DNA of 42,653 bases from a virus: positions 1 to 42,653 of IMG/VR virus record IMGVR_UViG_3300046028_005287. One strand, written 5' to 3'. The notes below the pieces were generated by a model that was given only the letters and a program-made list of their open reading frames with translations, was not told the DNA's origin and did not search any database. Positions 8,749 through 16,566 of this stretch are shown piece by piece. The translations under genes were made by a program, and so were the position numbers. How positions within the stretch are numbered: position 1 is the first letter of the stretch; every line of letters begins with the position of its first letter.

Positions 8749-9560
8749 ACTGTTTCATTAAATGAATTAAAAAGAACGAATGGGTCATGACCTAACTGAT
8801 GGTCGGGTATCGCATGTAGCTCAAACAATTCTGGCTCCATTAGATATGAGAGTAACCAAAGACCTTGGTCATCATCTACCATATCAATATCTAATAGCTT
8901 ATTAAAACTTTTTTCCATCAGATTTAACATTTCAGGCCACATCTTTTTATGTGCAACAACTTTTGCGCCTAAGATATAAACATCATTTGTGCCAACAATC
9001 GTTTCAATTGATTTACCATCATATTCTTTATATGAGAATAGATGAATTTTTTCCTGATTGAAATTATAGCTCCACTTTTCGCTGCTTGGTATGTTGCTTT
9101 CGCTGCGACAATATCCAAAATCAATCCATGCTACCATATCATTCTTAACAAGATTGTTTTGTATTGCGATGTTAGGAAACAAAGGTTTCAGATTAGTAAC
9201 AAGAACATAATCTTGATTCCAGTATTCAGGATTCTTCATCTGTGAAGGATGTATTCTCTGAATGAAACTTTGTTTTTCTTGTATGTCTTTAATGACCTTT
9301 CTCATTTCTGAGAATTGTTCAACAACATCAAATGGCACAACTGTAACCGTAGCATTGCAACCAACACATAGTTCTTTCAATCTTTCAACTAAATCGGTAG
9401 ATGTGAAAACAGTTATGTCAGTATGCAACTTAGTTAGGTGTTTAAATCTTTCAAGGTAAACATCAGATGACCTTTGGAGATAATGTGGTAGTCCTTTATC
9501 AGGTGTCCAATCACCACGGCCTATATCATAAAAAGCGGTAACAATAGAAATATCATCCAT
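8745..9560 (-). CDS. HtrL/YibB-WlaTC-type glycosyltransferase
   Basis: About 271 residues from MDDISIVTAFYDIGRGDW, the characteristic opening of HtrL/YibB and WlaTC-type proteins found in lipopolysaccharide and capsule loci. WIDFGYCRS (around 160-170) and DDDQGLW near the C-terminus fit the conserved acidic centre. An upstream in-frame start at 9653 would overlap the previous gene by about 100 bases. I prefer the ATG at 9560, preceded by TTGAGAAAAAAT, which leaves an 8-base overlap. Role: transfer of a sugar in the glycan cassette. Family moderately secure, specificity unknown. Confidence 0.7.
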   Translation of the reverse strand: MDDISIVTAFYDIGRGDWTPDKGLPHYLQRSSDVYLERFKHLTKLHTDITVFTSTDLVERLKELCVGCNATVTVVPFDVVEQFSEMRKVIKDIQEKQSFIQRIHPSQMKNPEYWNQDYVLVTNLKPLFPNIAIQNNLVKNDMVAWIDFGYCRSESNIPSSEKWSYNFNQEKIHLFSYKEYDGKSIETIVGTNDVYILGAKVVAHKKMWPEMLNLMEKSFNKLLDIDMVDDDQGLWLLSYLMEPELFELHAIPDHQLGHDPFVLFNSFNETV

Positions 9561-10392
9561 ATTTTTTCTCAATAGTTTCTTTCCATTGTGATATTCTATC
9601 ATACTGATGTGCGATTGTAAAGACTTCTCCTGTTGATGTTGCAATATTACCATCTACCATTATAGGACTTGGGTCAAGTAGTTTTGGTCGGAATTCGTTT
9701 ACTTTACTTGGGTCAGCGGTTGTTCCTAATTGACATGCCCAACCATTCTCAGAACGCAAATACAAGTTTGAAGATTTATATGGTTCCATTGATACCATAA
9801 AATTAAATGTCGATTGGTCGCAAATAGGAATAGGACGATTGATTGCAGCAGTAAAGATATTAATACACAAATCGCGTATGGCATGTCCTCTGCCAGCAAG
9901 AACACCTACATTATAGATTTCTTTATCTTTAAATTTATTGTGAATGTATGGACCATATGTCTCAAGGAGATTCTGATTACCCCATGGTTCATCCTCATAC
10001 AGCATACTCTCAGATGAAAATATACACTGTTTTCCTGAATTCAGTAATACCTTTTCAAGATACTCAACAGGATTTTTCTGAAAAACTACATCTTTAACAT
10101 CTGTTGTGATTACGAATCTATAATCTTTATCACTCAAATAATCATAGATGTGGAGGAATCTCTCGACATGAACAGCAAGTCTTGAATTGTAAACTAAGTC
10201 ACCATTATCATTTTGACCGAAACCAACAACTTTAAAGCCAGCATCTGCAACTTTAACAACAGTCTCTTTATCACAATTCATCAAAAATAATACTTTATCA
10301 CCCTCAAACCCGGATTGATTTATCGAATTAATCCAGTATTTTAATTTTGACCAATCATAATTCGTTGAACAACCAATTATCAAATCACGCAT
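9553..10392 (-). CDS. GT-A glycosyltransferase, first gene of glycan cassette
   Basis: A 279-residue protein starting MRDLIIGCSTNYDWSKLKYW. The RFVITTDVKDVVFQKNP segment (about 92-108) is a DxxD-type GT-A metal site. EIYNVGVLAGRG and CDQSTFNFM (about 190-200) fit the acceptor side of glycosyltransferases that read an extended sugar chain. Similar proteins occur in T4-like cyanophages. It is the first gene of seven overlapping genes running to 4714. No promoter is visible in the 18 bases before it, so it is probably read through from 10749. Soluble; no anchor. Confidence 0.7.
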   Translation of the reverse strand: MRDLIIGCSTNYDWSKLKYWINSINQSGFEGDKVLFLMNCDKETVVKVADAGFKVVGFGQNDNGDLVYNSRLAVHVERFLHIYDYLSDKDYRFVITTDVKDVVFQKNPVEYLEKVLLNSGKQCIFSSESMLYEDEPWGNQNLLETYGPYIHNKFKDKEIYNVGVLAGRGHAIRDLCINIFTAAINRPIPICDQSTFNFMVSMEPYKSSNLYLRSENGWACQLGTTADPSKVNEFRPKLLDPSPIMVDGNIATSTGEVFTIAHQYDRISQWKETIEKKYG

Positions 10393-10410
10393 AACAACTC
10401 CATTAAAAAA

Positions 10411-10749
10411 TTACTTATCTTTTATATATCTCTTAAAATTCACAATCTTTGAATTAACTTGACCCGGTGTATCTTTGACATAATTGTTTACCAAAGTGTC
10501 TGTTCCCTCTTGACCTGCACCCGATTGAGGAAGTATATCAGACTTGATTTCTTCTGCTACCATCTTAGCCAACAGTCTTGGCTCAACGCCTTTAAATCCC
10601 TTTGCTACTCTTGCGGCATAATATGAAACATCATGATTCTTTTCGGTTTTTCTTTTTAGAACATCTTTCAATGCATCCAGTGCTTTTTTATAATTATCTT
10701 TAAAAAATAATTTACCAATGTTGCCTAAGTCTTCCTTTATCTGAGACAT
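10411..10749 (-). CDS. Small conserved phage protein, unknown function
   Basis: A 112-residue, Lys-rich protein (MSQIKEDLGNIGKLFFKDNY...) predicted mostly helical, ending in a basic tail (NFKRYIKDK). I recognise no motif, signal peptide or membrane segment. It starts two bases after the stop of the 94-residue gene, implying co-translation, with a GAGGATAAC ribosome site upstream. It lies between the glycan cassette and the late ligase cluster. Function cannot be assigned. Confidence 0.6.
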   Translation of the reverse strand: MSQIKEDLGNIGKLFFKDNYKKALDALKDVLKRKTEKNHDVSYYAARVAKGFKGVEPRLLAKMVAEEIKSDILPQSGAGQEGTDTLVNNYVKDTPGQVNSKIVNFKRYIKDK

Positions 10750-10750
10750 G

Positions 10751-11035
10751 TTATCCTCTGGTCAAATTTAATATTTTTTGAATTTGTGTTTCAAGTGCTG
10801 TTCTTCGATTGGGCCATTTAATTATAGGCTGGTCTGCTGTTTGAAGAAGTTTAGTCAAAAAAGGCAAAATTAATTTCTCAACTTGATGCAACCTTGCCTT
10901 ATACTCCTCAACAGTTTCTTCCTTCTCTGCAATAACATCAGTGTATTCTTCCTCATCTACAGCAGTAAAACCGAAGTCATGAGAATCATCATATTCTTCA
11001 AGTATTTTATTGATATCATATTTAATTTCTGGCAT
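10751..11035 (-). CDS. Small conserved T4-like phage protein
   Basis: A 94-residue protein with an acidic N-terminal half (EEYDDSHDFGFTAVDEEEY) and a helical C-terminal half ending KWPNRRTALETQIQKILNLT. I recall the WPNR-containing C-terminus from short conserved proteins of marine T4-like phages, without a known function. The 5' end overlaps the end of the GIY-YIG gene by 14 bases, suggesting the endonuclease gene landed directly in front of it. Confidence 0.65.
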   Translation of the reverse strand: MPEIKYDINKILEEYDDSHDFGFTAVDEEEYTDVIAEKEETVEEYKARLHQVEKLILPFLTKLLQTADQPIIKWPNRRTALETQIQKILNLTRG

Positions 11036-11666
11036 TATTTACCTTTTCTATTTTCTGTATATCTTTATAAGGAAAACTATTGTTATAATAATGTCCCTTC
11101 ACAGTATTTTTGTTATATCCATTTTTCTCACACCATAACACTAAATTTTCTGTAATAATAGTATCACCATTCATATGGATTTTCCATTTTAGTGTTCTTG
11201 GACTGTCTCTTTTTCCTTTCCAGGGACTGACTTGGACGCCTTTTTTCCCTTTGTTCCAAGGAATTTTTCCCTTTAGTGCAGCAGACAATTTATCCTGGTG
11301 TTCTTTAGTTCTAGCAGGTTTGGGCTTTCTCATTTTATGTTTTGTTTCGTCACTCAATTTCCATTTTTTTCCTGTTTGATTCGGAGGAATATTTCCACCT
11401 TCATGTAAATTATAATCACCGAATTCTTTTATATACTCTATCTCTTTTTGTAGTGTTTCACTCTCATTATCACTTTCAAACAAAATTTCATACTTAAATG
11501 AGTTTTTACCGTATTTCCTTATGGCTTTATAAAAAGGATTATCACTTTTTTCAAAAACTGAAGGACTAAAATGTTCACGAATTCTATGTTCAACATTGGT
11601 TCTTTTAGTATATCCGATATAACTTTTGTTGTTTACTTTATTGGTTATCTTGTAAATTATAGGCAT
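11022..11666 (-). CDS. GIY-YIG homing endonuclease with NUMOD3-like repeats
   Basis: A 214-residue free-standing homing-type endonuclease. The N-terminal catalytic domain reads IIYKITNKVNNKSYIGYT, with GIY replaced by IIY, YIG present at 16-18 and a downstream Arg in EHRIREHF. Residues 95-150 hold NUMOD3-like DNA-binding helices (SDETKHKMRKPKPARTKEHQ, LSAALKGKIPWNKGKKG). The C-terminus ENLVLWCEKNGYNKNTVKGH is like the helix-turn-helix tail of phage homing nucleases. It is preceded by AGGAG and by a T4 late box at 11686-11693, and it overlaps the next gene by 14 bases. Expected role: spreading its own gene between related phages. Confidence 0.85.
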   Translation of the reverse strand: MPIIYKITNKVNNKSYIGYTKRTNVEHRIREHFSPSVFEKSDNPFYKAIRKYGKNSFKYEILFESDNESETLQKEIEYIKEFGDYNLHEGGNIPPNQTGKKWKLSDETKHKMRKPKPARTKEHQDKLSAALKGKIPWNKGKKGVQVSPWKGKRDSPRTLKWKIHMNGDTIITENLVLWCEKNGYNKNTVKGHYYNNSFPYKDIQKIEKVNNARN

Positions 11667-11685
11667 AATATTTTCTCCTACACAT

Positions 11686-11693
11686 TATTTATA
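11686..11693 (-). promoter_or_regulatory. T4-type late promoter box
   Basis: An exact TATAAATA on the minus strand, 20 bases before the ATG of the GIY-YIG gene. This is the T4 late promoter element read by gp55-RNA polymerase, and gp55 is encoded in this window. The short leader includes AGGAG. Confidence 0.75.
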
Positions 11694-11718
11694 AAATAAC
11701 AAACTTCAACGCATATAA

Positions 11719-12948
11719 TTACTTAGTCCATTGTTTTGCAACATTGAAATTGGCGTGGGCAAATTCAAGCCGGTCAACCAATTTTACCGCTCCACCAGTC
11801 AGTTTTGATACAGCAACAAAACCTTCTGGTGCAGTTATGCGATAACCATCATCAGTGCGAACGAATGTTTTTGTTACTTGATTCAGTTGACCTAGCTTAT
11901 TAACAATCATTAATTTGGCTTCGACAATCTTGTTCTGTAAATCAAGAATCAATTTTATCTGCTCGGCACTCTGGCGATAGAACCTCATGACTTCATTTTT
12001 TTCAATCAATCGCTTCTCTTTTGTGTCAGATTTTTTAGCAGATAGTATTTCTTTATTCATTCTATCTTCAACCCACTTAATAAGCTGTGTTGTATGTTGT
12101 GCTGTATTTTTTATTGCTTCACCAGCACGAACTTTTGTGTTATTGAATGTTTTTATCTGTATCTTATATACTTCACTTGATGCTATTCGATTAAGCGTGA
12201 GGGCATTAATCTGATTGAGCATTCTTCCTGCATCAGATAGAATGCCTGTAATCTGAATAGTTTCTTGTTTTGTAAATGATGCTGTGCCTGATGCATCAAT
12301 GAATGATGCGTCCCTGAACCAAACATCCTTTGTAGGTTTCAATCTACCTATATCAATATTGAAGGATGACTTCATATCTTCAATAGATTTACCTGTATAT
12401 GATGTGTGAAATACAATACCCATTTGTGCAACAGATATACTTTTAGCTAATTTAGAATCTTCAGGAACAGCATATACGATTGTATTAGGCTGAAATGTGA
12501 CATAACTCTCACCATCAATGACTTGCTTCTGTAAATCATCATTTGTGAACATCATATCGCCCTGCAGGATACCTTCAATACCCAACTTAGGTAAGTAGCG
12601 TAGGGCAATCTTCAGTTTATCATTCAAACCTTCTGAAGGATGATTATTGTCAATATCTTCATCGGTGTAATTCAGCTTTGCGTTTTTCGCAAAAACACTT
12701 TTTGTTCCAACAAAAAACTTACCATTCTCTGGATTGATGCCACATATAACAGCAGGCGCGCCATCCCATTTTGTTGTTGTGAATACTTTAGTGTCTGCAT
12801 GTCCTGCAAGCATATCACGCAATGAACGTAAGAAATTGATTGAATCTCTTGCGCCTCTAATGCCGAAATTAAGAACATCATCCTCGATATGCTCCAGGTG
12901 GACGTTCTTACCTTCTGTTGATTCTATTAAAAATTGTGAGAAGTTCAT
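11719..12948 (-). CDS. Capsid-targeted polynucleotide ligase-like protein
   Basis: A 409-residue protein. Residues 1-10 (MNFSQFLIES) nearly copy the capsid-targeting peptide of the 703-residue protein (MHFSDFLAEA) and end in an LIE|S protease site. Residues 60-63 (KWDG) form the KxDG nucleotidylation motif of ATP-dependent ligases. ILQGDMMF (127-134) fits motif III, and PEGFVAV (374-380) with VKLVDR (388-393) fits motifs IV and V. The catalytic set therefore looks complete, with an inserted helical region at about 225-350. It follows the 260-residue gene by two bases, downstream of a late promoter (13756-13763). RNA or DNA end joining is the likely chemistry, and delivery within the capsid is inferred. 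A capping-type or protein-modifying nucleotidyltransferase is the alternative. Confidence 0.7.
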   Translation of the reverse strand: MNFSQFLIESTEGKNVHLEHIEDDVLNFGIRGARDSINFLRSLRDMLAGHADTKVFTTTKWDGAPAVICGINPENGKFFVGTKSVFAKNAKLNYTDEDIDNNHPSEGLNDKLKIALRYLPKLGIEGILQGDMMFTNDDLQKQVIDGESYVTFQPNTIVYAVPEDSKLAKSISVAQMGIVFHTSYTGKSIEDMKSSFNIDIGRLKPTKDVWFRDASFIDASGTASFTKQETIQITGILSDAGRMLNQINALTLNRIASSEVYKIQIKTFNNTKVRAGEAIKNTAQHTTQLIKWVEDRMNKEILSAKKSDTKEKRLIEKNEVMRFYRQSAEQIKLILDLQNKIVEAKLMIVNKLGQLNQVTKTFVRTDDGYRITAPEGFVAVSKLTGGAVKLVDRLEFAHANFNVAKQWTK

Positions 12949-12950
12949 TT

Positions 12951-13733
12951 TTATATTTCTTTCGCTTTACTACCTATAACTTTTTTAGGTAATATTAATA
13001 TTCTGGCGCCACTATATGTTTTACCATCAACTTGATAATTTCTTCCTGACGTATATCGTGCTGCGATTATTGCCGTGTAGTCTCGTTTCATAAATTCAGA
13101 AACATCAGGATTATAACTAGCATGTGTAGTAAAATCCAATATATGATTATCACCACTTTTCGTGAATTTCACATCACCCTGACCTATAACATGAATATTA
13201 TCTATGTTGTATTGTGGAGAACCAAATTCTGGTCCATAAACCGCTTTACCAATAAGTTTTTTATCTTTTATAGTTCTATAAAATCTTTCTTTTTTTTCAA
13301 CAATAAGTTTTTGAATTTTTGAAATTGTTCTGAGAAATTCAATCACAGTTTTATCTTTTGATATTGAACCAGATTTTCTACCATCAGCTTTATCTGTTAT
13401 ACCACTGTATTGTTGAAATGAACCAGCATCTTTTCCCATTTTATGGGAAATAAAACAAATATCAATAAATTTTTTCTTACTTTCATCAAAAGTTACCAGT
13501 GCTATATCAGCTTTAGGTGTACCCTCAACTTTATTGGCGCCATATATGTTTTTAAAAATATGTTTTCCAACTTTTACAGTTATAGGTTTATTAATTTTAA
13601 ATATATATTGATTTATCTGTTGCAATACGGCAAGTTCACCTCTCTCTGTTGGAGAGGGTGAGTTCAATTTATATGATTTATTCAATGCATTATATTTGTA
13701 AAGTAAACCATGTATTTTTACAGAACCTGCCAT
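12951..13733 (-). CDS. Possible PD-(D/E)xK nuclease-like late protein
   Basis: A 260-residue basic protein (MAGSVKIHGLLYKYN...). Residues about 72-102 read TPKADIALVTFDESKKKF then IDICFISHKMGK. Spacing of Asp and Lys on adjacent strands resembles the PD-(D/E)xK core, but Ser replaces the usual acidic residue before xK, so activity is doubtful. No capsid-targeting sequence is present. A T4 late box lies 23-30 bases upstream and AAAGGAG directly before the start. It is co-transcribed with the capsid-targeted ligase-like gene, so the two may work together. Function otherwise unknown. Confidence 0.5.
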   Translation of the reverse strand: MAGSVKIHGLLYKYNALNKSYKLNSPSPTERGELAVLQQINQYIFKINKPITVKVGKHIFKNIYGANKVEGTPKADIALVTFDESKKKFIDICFISHKMGKDAGSFQQYSGITDKADGRKSGSISKDKTVIEFLRTISKIQKLIVEKKERFYRTIKDKKLIGKAVYGPEFGSPQYNIDNIHVIGQGDVKFTKSGDNHILDFTTHASYNPDVSEFMKRDYTAIIAARYTSGRNYQVDGKTYSGARILILPKKVIGSKAKEI

Positions 13734-13755
13734 TTAAATACTCCTTTTTGTTGAG

Positions 13756-13763
13756 TATTTATA
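13756..13763 (-). promoter_or_regulatory. T4-type late promoter box inside gp41 stop
   Basis: An exact TATAAATA whose central TAA is also the stop codon of the gp41 gene. It lies 23 bases before the start of the 260-residue gene and can drive that gene and the capsid-targeted ligase-like gene as a late unit. Confidence 0.8.
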
Positions 13764-15153
13764 CTTTAATTCCGCCGAACTTAGCTTTGAAATTATGTCG
13801 ATTATTCGATTCATATAGAGGCGTTTCATCTTGTATTTGTCCTGAATCAACAATTTTCTGTGCATTAGCCTCTACATCATACAATTTCATCTTCGATTTG
13901 TCAACACCTATAACAAATTTCTTGTTTATGGTGGGTGAACCATAGCGATTTTTAAGCTGTTTCACCATAATCTGGTTCAATTGCTCTAACTCCTCACTTG
14001 AAATCAGTGCAAACATGAAGTCTGCCGTTGCTGGTAGACCGAAGGATTCACTGGTATCTTCAAGACCAAGGTCTGTGTTGCTGAAACCACTCCGTGTTGT
14101 CTGTGTTGCAGAAAAGATAGGCACATTGAATTCAACAGCAAGACCACGAAGTTCTTCGGCAATAGCTTTGATGTAAGTATAAGAGTTCACTGATGGACTT
14201 ATTTTCATACGTGATGAACAACAAATATTCAAATAATCAATAAAAATGATATCAGGATAAAAGTTCTTTTTAAGTCTCAACTCATTCAACAGCGACCTGA
14301 AGTGACCAGAATGTGCTGATGCTGTAGGATATTCCTTGATAATCAGCTTACCCTGAACTTTAGACCGCATAGCACTGAATTTTCTATCATAATCTTCACG
14401 GGATATCATATGTAAATCATCTATTGATATGTTCAATAGGTTAGCATCAATACGTTCAGCAATTCGTTCCTCTGCCATTTCCATTGTGATATACAAAACA
14501 TTAAAACCCTGACTGATACATGATGCTGACATATGACACATGAACAGTGATTTACCAACACCAGTACCTGCAAGCGCAATATTAAGTGTCTTGGGCGTTA
14601 CACCACCCTTTGTTATCTTATTGAAAAAGTCTAAGTCAAAAGGTATTTTCTTCTCTTTCTTATGATAGAATTCATAGCGAGAATCATGTTGGTTGATATA
14701 ATCATGACCCACATTAGAATCGAATGAAACACCAAGTGCAGTAGATAAAAGTTCTGGAATCTGACCCTTTGTCTTAGTGTTAGATTTATCATCAAGAATG
14801 GAAACTGATTCCATGATAGCATTGAAGATTGCTTTATCTTGACAGAACTTTTCAGTATGCTCAACCAACCATTCGATGGGTGTTGTTTCATCTTTTGAAC
14901 GATGTAAATCATTCAGTATATCATTTACACCTCTCAACTGTTCATCTGTTACATCTTTTCTCTCATTGAAATTGATAATCAGTGCTTCATATGTGGGCAA
15001 ATTTTTATATTTGTTTACGTATGCATCAATTTCAGTAAATAGAAGTCTTTCATTTCCATCTGTGAAGTATTGTTTTGAAATAAACGGTAAAACTTTTCGT
15101 GTGTATTCCTCACAATAAATCAGATTCTTCAGGATTGTCTGCTCTAGTCTCAT
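13759..15153 (-). CDS. 41: Replicative DNA helicase, T4 gp41-like
   Basis: A 464-residue DnaB-family hexameric helicase that unwinds DNA ahead of the polymerase and works with the primase. The N-terminal helical domain covers about 1-140. The RecA-like motor begins near 165, with Walker A AGTGVGKS (195-202), an ITMEM segment and Walker B-like IIFIDYLNI, then SATQTTR. Length is close to T4 gp41 (475). It overlaps the upstream 120-residue gene by 44 bases and sits just downstream of uvsX, as in T4 relatives. All key motifs look intact. Confidence 0.95.
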   Translation of the reverse strand: MRLEQTILKNLIYCEEYTRKVLPFISKQYFTDGNERLLFTEIDAYVNKYKNLPTYEALIINFNERKDVTDEQLRGVNDILNDLHRSKDETTPIEWLVEHTEKFCQDKAIFNAIMESVSILDDKSNTKTKGQIPELLSTALGVSFDSNVGHDYINQHDSRYEFYHKKEKKIPFDLDFFNKITKGGVTPKTLNIALAGTGVGKSLFMCHMSASCISQGFNVLYITMEMAEERIAERIDANLLNISIDDLHMISREDYDRKFSAMRSKVQGKLIIKEYPTASAHSGHFRSLLNELRLKKNFYPDIIFIDYLNICCSSRMKISPSVNSYTYIKAIAEELRGLAVEFNVPIFSATQTTRSGFSNTDLGLEDTSESFGLPATADFMFALISSEELEQLNQIMVKQLKNRYGSPTINKKFVIGVDKSKMKLYDVEANAQKIVDSGQIQDETPLYESNNRHNFKAKFGGIKV

Positions 15154-15472
15154 TATTCACCAATAGTTCTGTTAATATATCACCCACAAGTATATCAAAT
15201 TTTTCGTCAGTAATCAACTGGTCAAGCGTTAGATTACCTGTCTTAAAAAATTCATAATTGTAGGACAATTTAGGATATCCATCTGATTCCGAAAACTTAG
15301 CATAAACGTAATAATAAATCACATCACGATATTCACCCTGTAAAAGGTGAATACCGCTTAAATCGCTATCTTCAAAATGATGGAATTTATAGTCAACACC
15401 TTCTTTTAGTGTCTTATTCTTCCTGAACAGAGACTTCAGTTTTTCCCATAATATTTCCATTTGCAATCGCAT
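15110..15472 (-). CDS. Conserved hypothetical between uvsX and gp41
   Basis: A 120-residue acidic protein (KNKTLKEGVDYKFHHFEDSD...) rich in Tyr, with alternating strand/helix character. It overlaps uvsX by 59 bases and gp41 by 44 bases, which suggests tight translational coupling in the replication operon. Two in-frame ATGs (15472 and 15460) are possible, neither with a clear ribosome site. I recall similar small proteins at this position in T4-like marine phages, but no function. Confidence 0.65.
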   Translation of the reverse strand: MRLQMEILWEKLKSLFRKNKTLKEGVDYKFHHFEDSDLSGIHLLQGEYRDVIYYYVYAKFSESDGYPKLSYNYEFFKTGNLTLDQLITDEKFDILVGDILTELLVNNETRADNPEESDLL

Positions 15473-16463
15473 ATTTTTGCCTAATGTATGTTTTAAATTC
15501 TTCGTTTGCTAGAATTTCATCCCAGAATTCTGCTGTCTGTGTTGCATCAAGGCGATATTTCGGACCAGTTTCACCTGTTGACTTATCGACTTTTGCATAC
15601 CAACCATTTGATGGCTTAATAACAAAACCACCCTCAAGTGCAACATCAAGCAGACCAGAATACTTATTCATGCCACCATCAAATGATACTGTGATGGGTA
15701 TCTTAGACTTTTCTTTTACATAACGAGATTTTTCAACGTTGATAATAAAGTTATACCCAAGAAGTTCTGTTCCATCTTTATCTTGTTGACGACCGATAAT
15801 GAAAATGTTGTCAGAAGAATAATAAGAACCTGTTCCACCACCAACAATATCTTTTGGATACAAACCAATTTCTTTATATGTGTGATTAACAACCACCATT
15901 GGAATATCTTTAATCGTTAGATGTGGTGTTATCATACGGAACAAACTCTTGATTTGTTTTGCACGTGACATATCAGCAACGGATTTTCCATCAAGTGCAT
16001 CTTCAACTTCTTTTTTAGATGCAAGGTTACCAATAGAGTCGATAACGATAAACAACCTCTCACCACGTTCAACATCTTTTAACTGCTGCATGATATCAAA
16101 CTTCAATTGTTCGATATCTGTGATTGGCGTATGGATAACACGTTCCATATCAATTTCAAATGATTCAAAGTATTTCTTTGGTGTACCAAATTCTGAATCA
16201 TAGAATAACATTACTGCATCGGCATATTTCTGCATATATGATTTAGCAAGTAATAGTGAGAATGCTGTTTTAAAATGCTTTGATGGACCAGCAAACATTG
16301 TAAGACCAGGTGTAAGACCACCCTCTAAATCGGCAGATAGCGCCACATTCATCATAGGTACTTCTGTCTGAATCATATCTTTTTCTGAAAAGAACTTTGA
16401 TTTAGATAAAATAGCACTGTCTTTAATTGTGCTATTCTTTTTAATCTTGTCAAGTAAACTCAT
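15414..16463 (-). CDS. uvsX: UvsX RecA-like recombinase
   Basis: UvsX forms filaments on single-stranded DNA and drives strand exchange in recombination-dependent replication. From MSLLDKIKKN the protein is 349 residues. It aligns by eye with T4 UvsX: SKFFSEKD, VPMMNVALSADLEGGL, GPSKHFKT (Walker A, 59-66), VMLFYDSEFG, FIVIDSIGNLASKKE and VVVNHTY. It is shorter at the C-terminus than T4 (391). The start at 16463 has AGAGGA upstream and matches the T4 N-terminus. A second in-frame ATG at 16556 also has a good AGGAG and would add 31 residues. The UvsY partner is encoded at 39190-39624. Confidence 0.95.
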   Translation of the reverse strand: MSLLDKIKKNSTIKDSAILSKSKFFSEKDMIQTEVPMMNVALSADLEGGLTPGLTMFAGPSKHFKTAFSLLLAKSYMQKYADAVMLFYDSEFGTPKKYFESFEIDMERVIHTPITDIEQLKFDIMQQLKDVERGERLFIVIDSIGNLASKKEVEDALDGKSVADMSRAKQIKSLFRMITPHLTIKDIPMVVVNHTYKEIGLYPKDIVGGGTGSYYSSDNIFIIGRQQDKDGTELLGYNFIINVEKSRYVKEKSKIPITVSFDGGMNKYSGLLDVALEGGFVIKPSNGWYAKVDKSTGETGPKYRLDATQTAEFWDEILANEEFKTYIRQKYAIANGNIMGKTEVSVQEE

Positions 16464-16566
16464 ATTAATTCCTCTTAATTTTTTGGGGAGTATCGGTATT
16501 TCATAATGCATCGAATGATACTTTTCTTCGGTAGGTTTGTTGTATCCTATTGCCATAATATAACTC

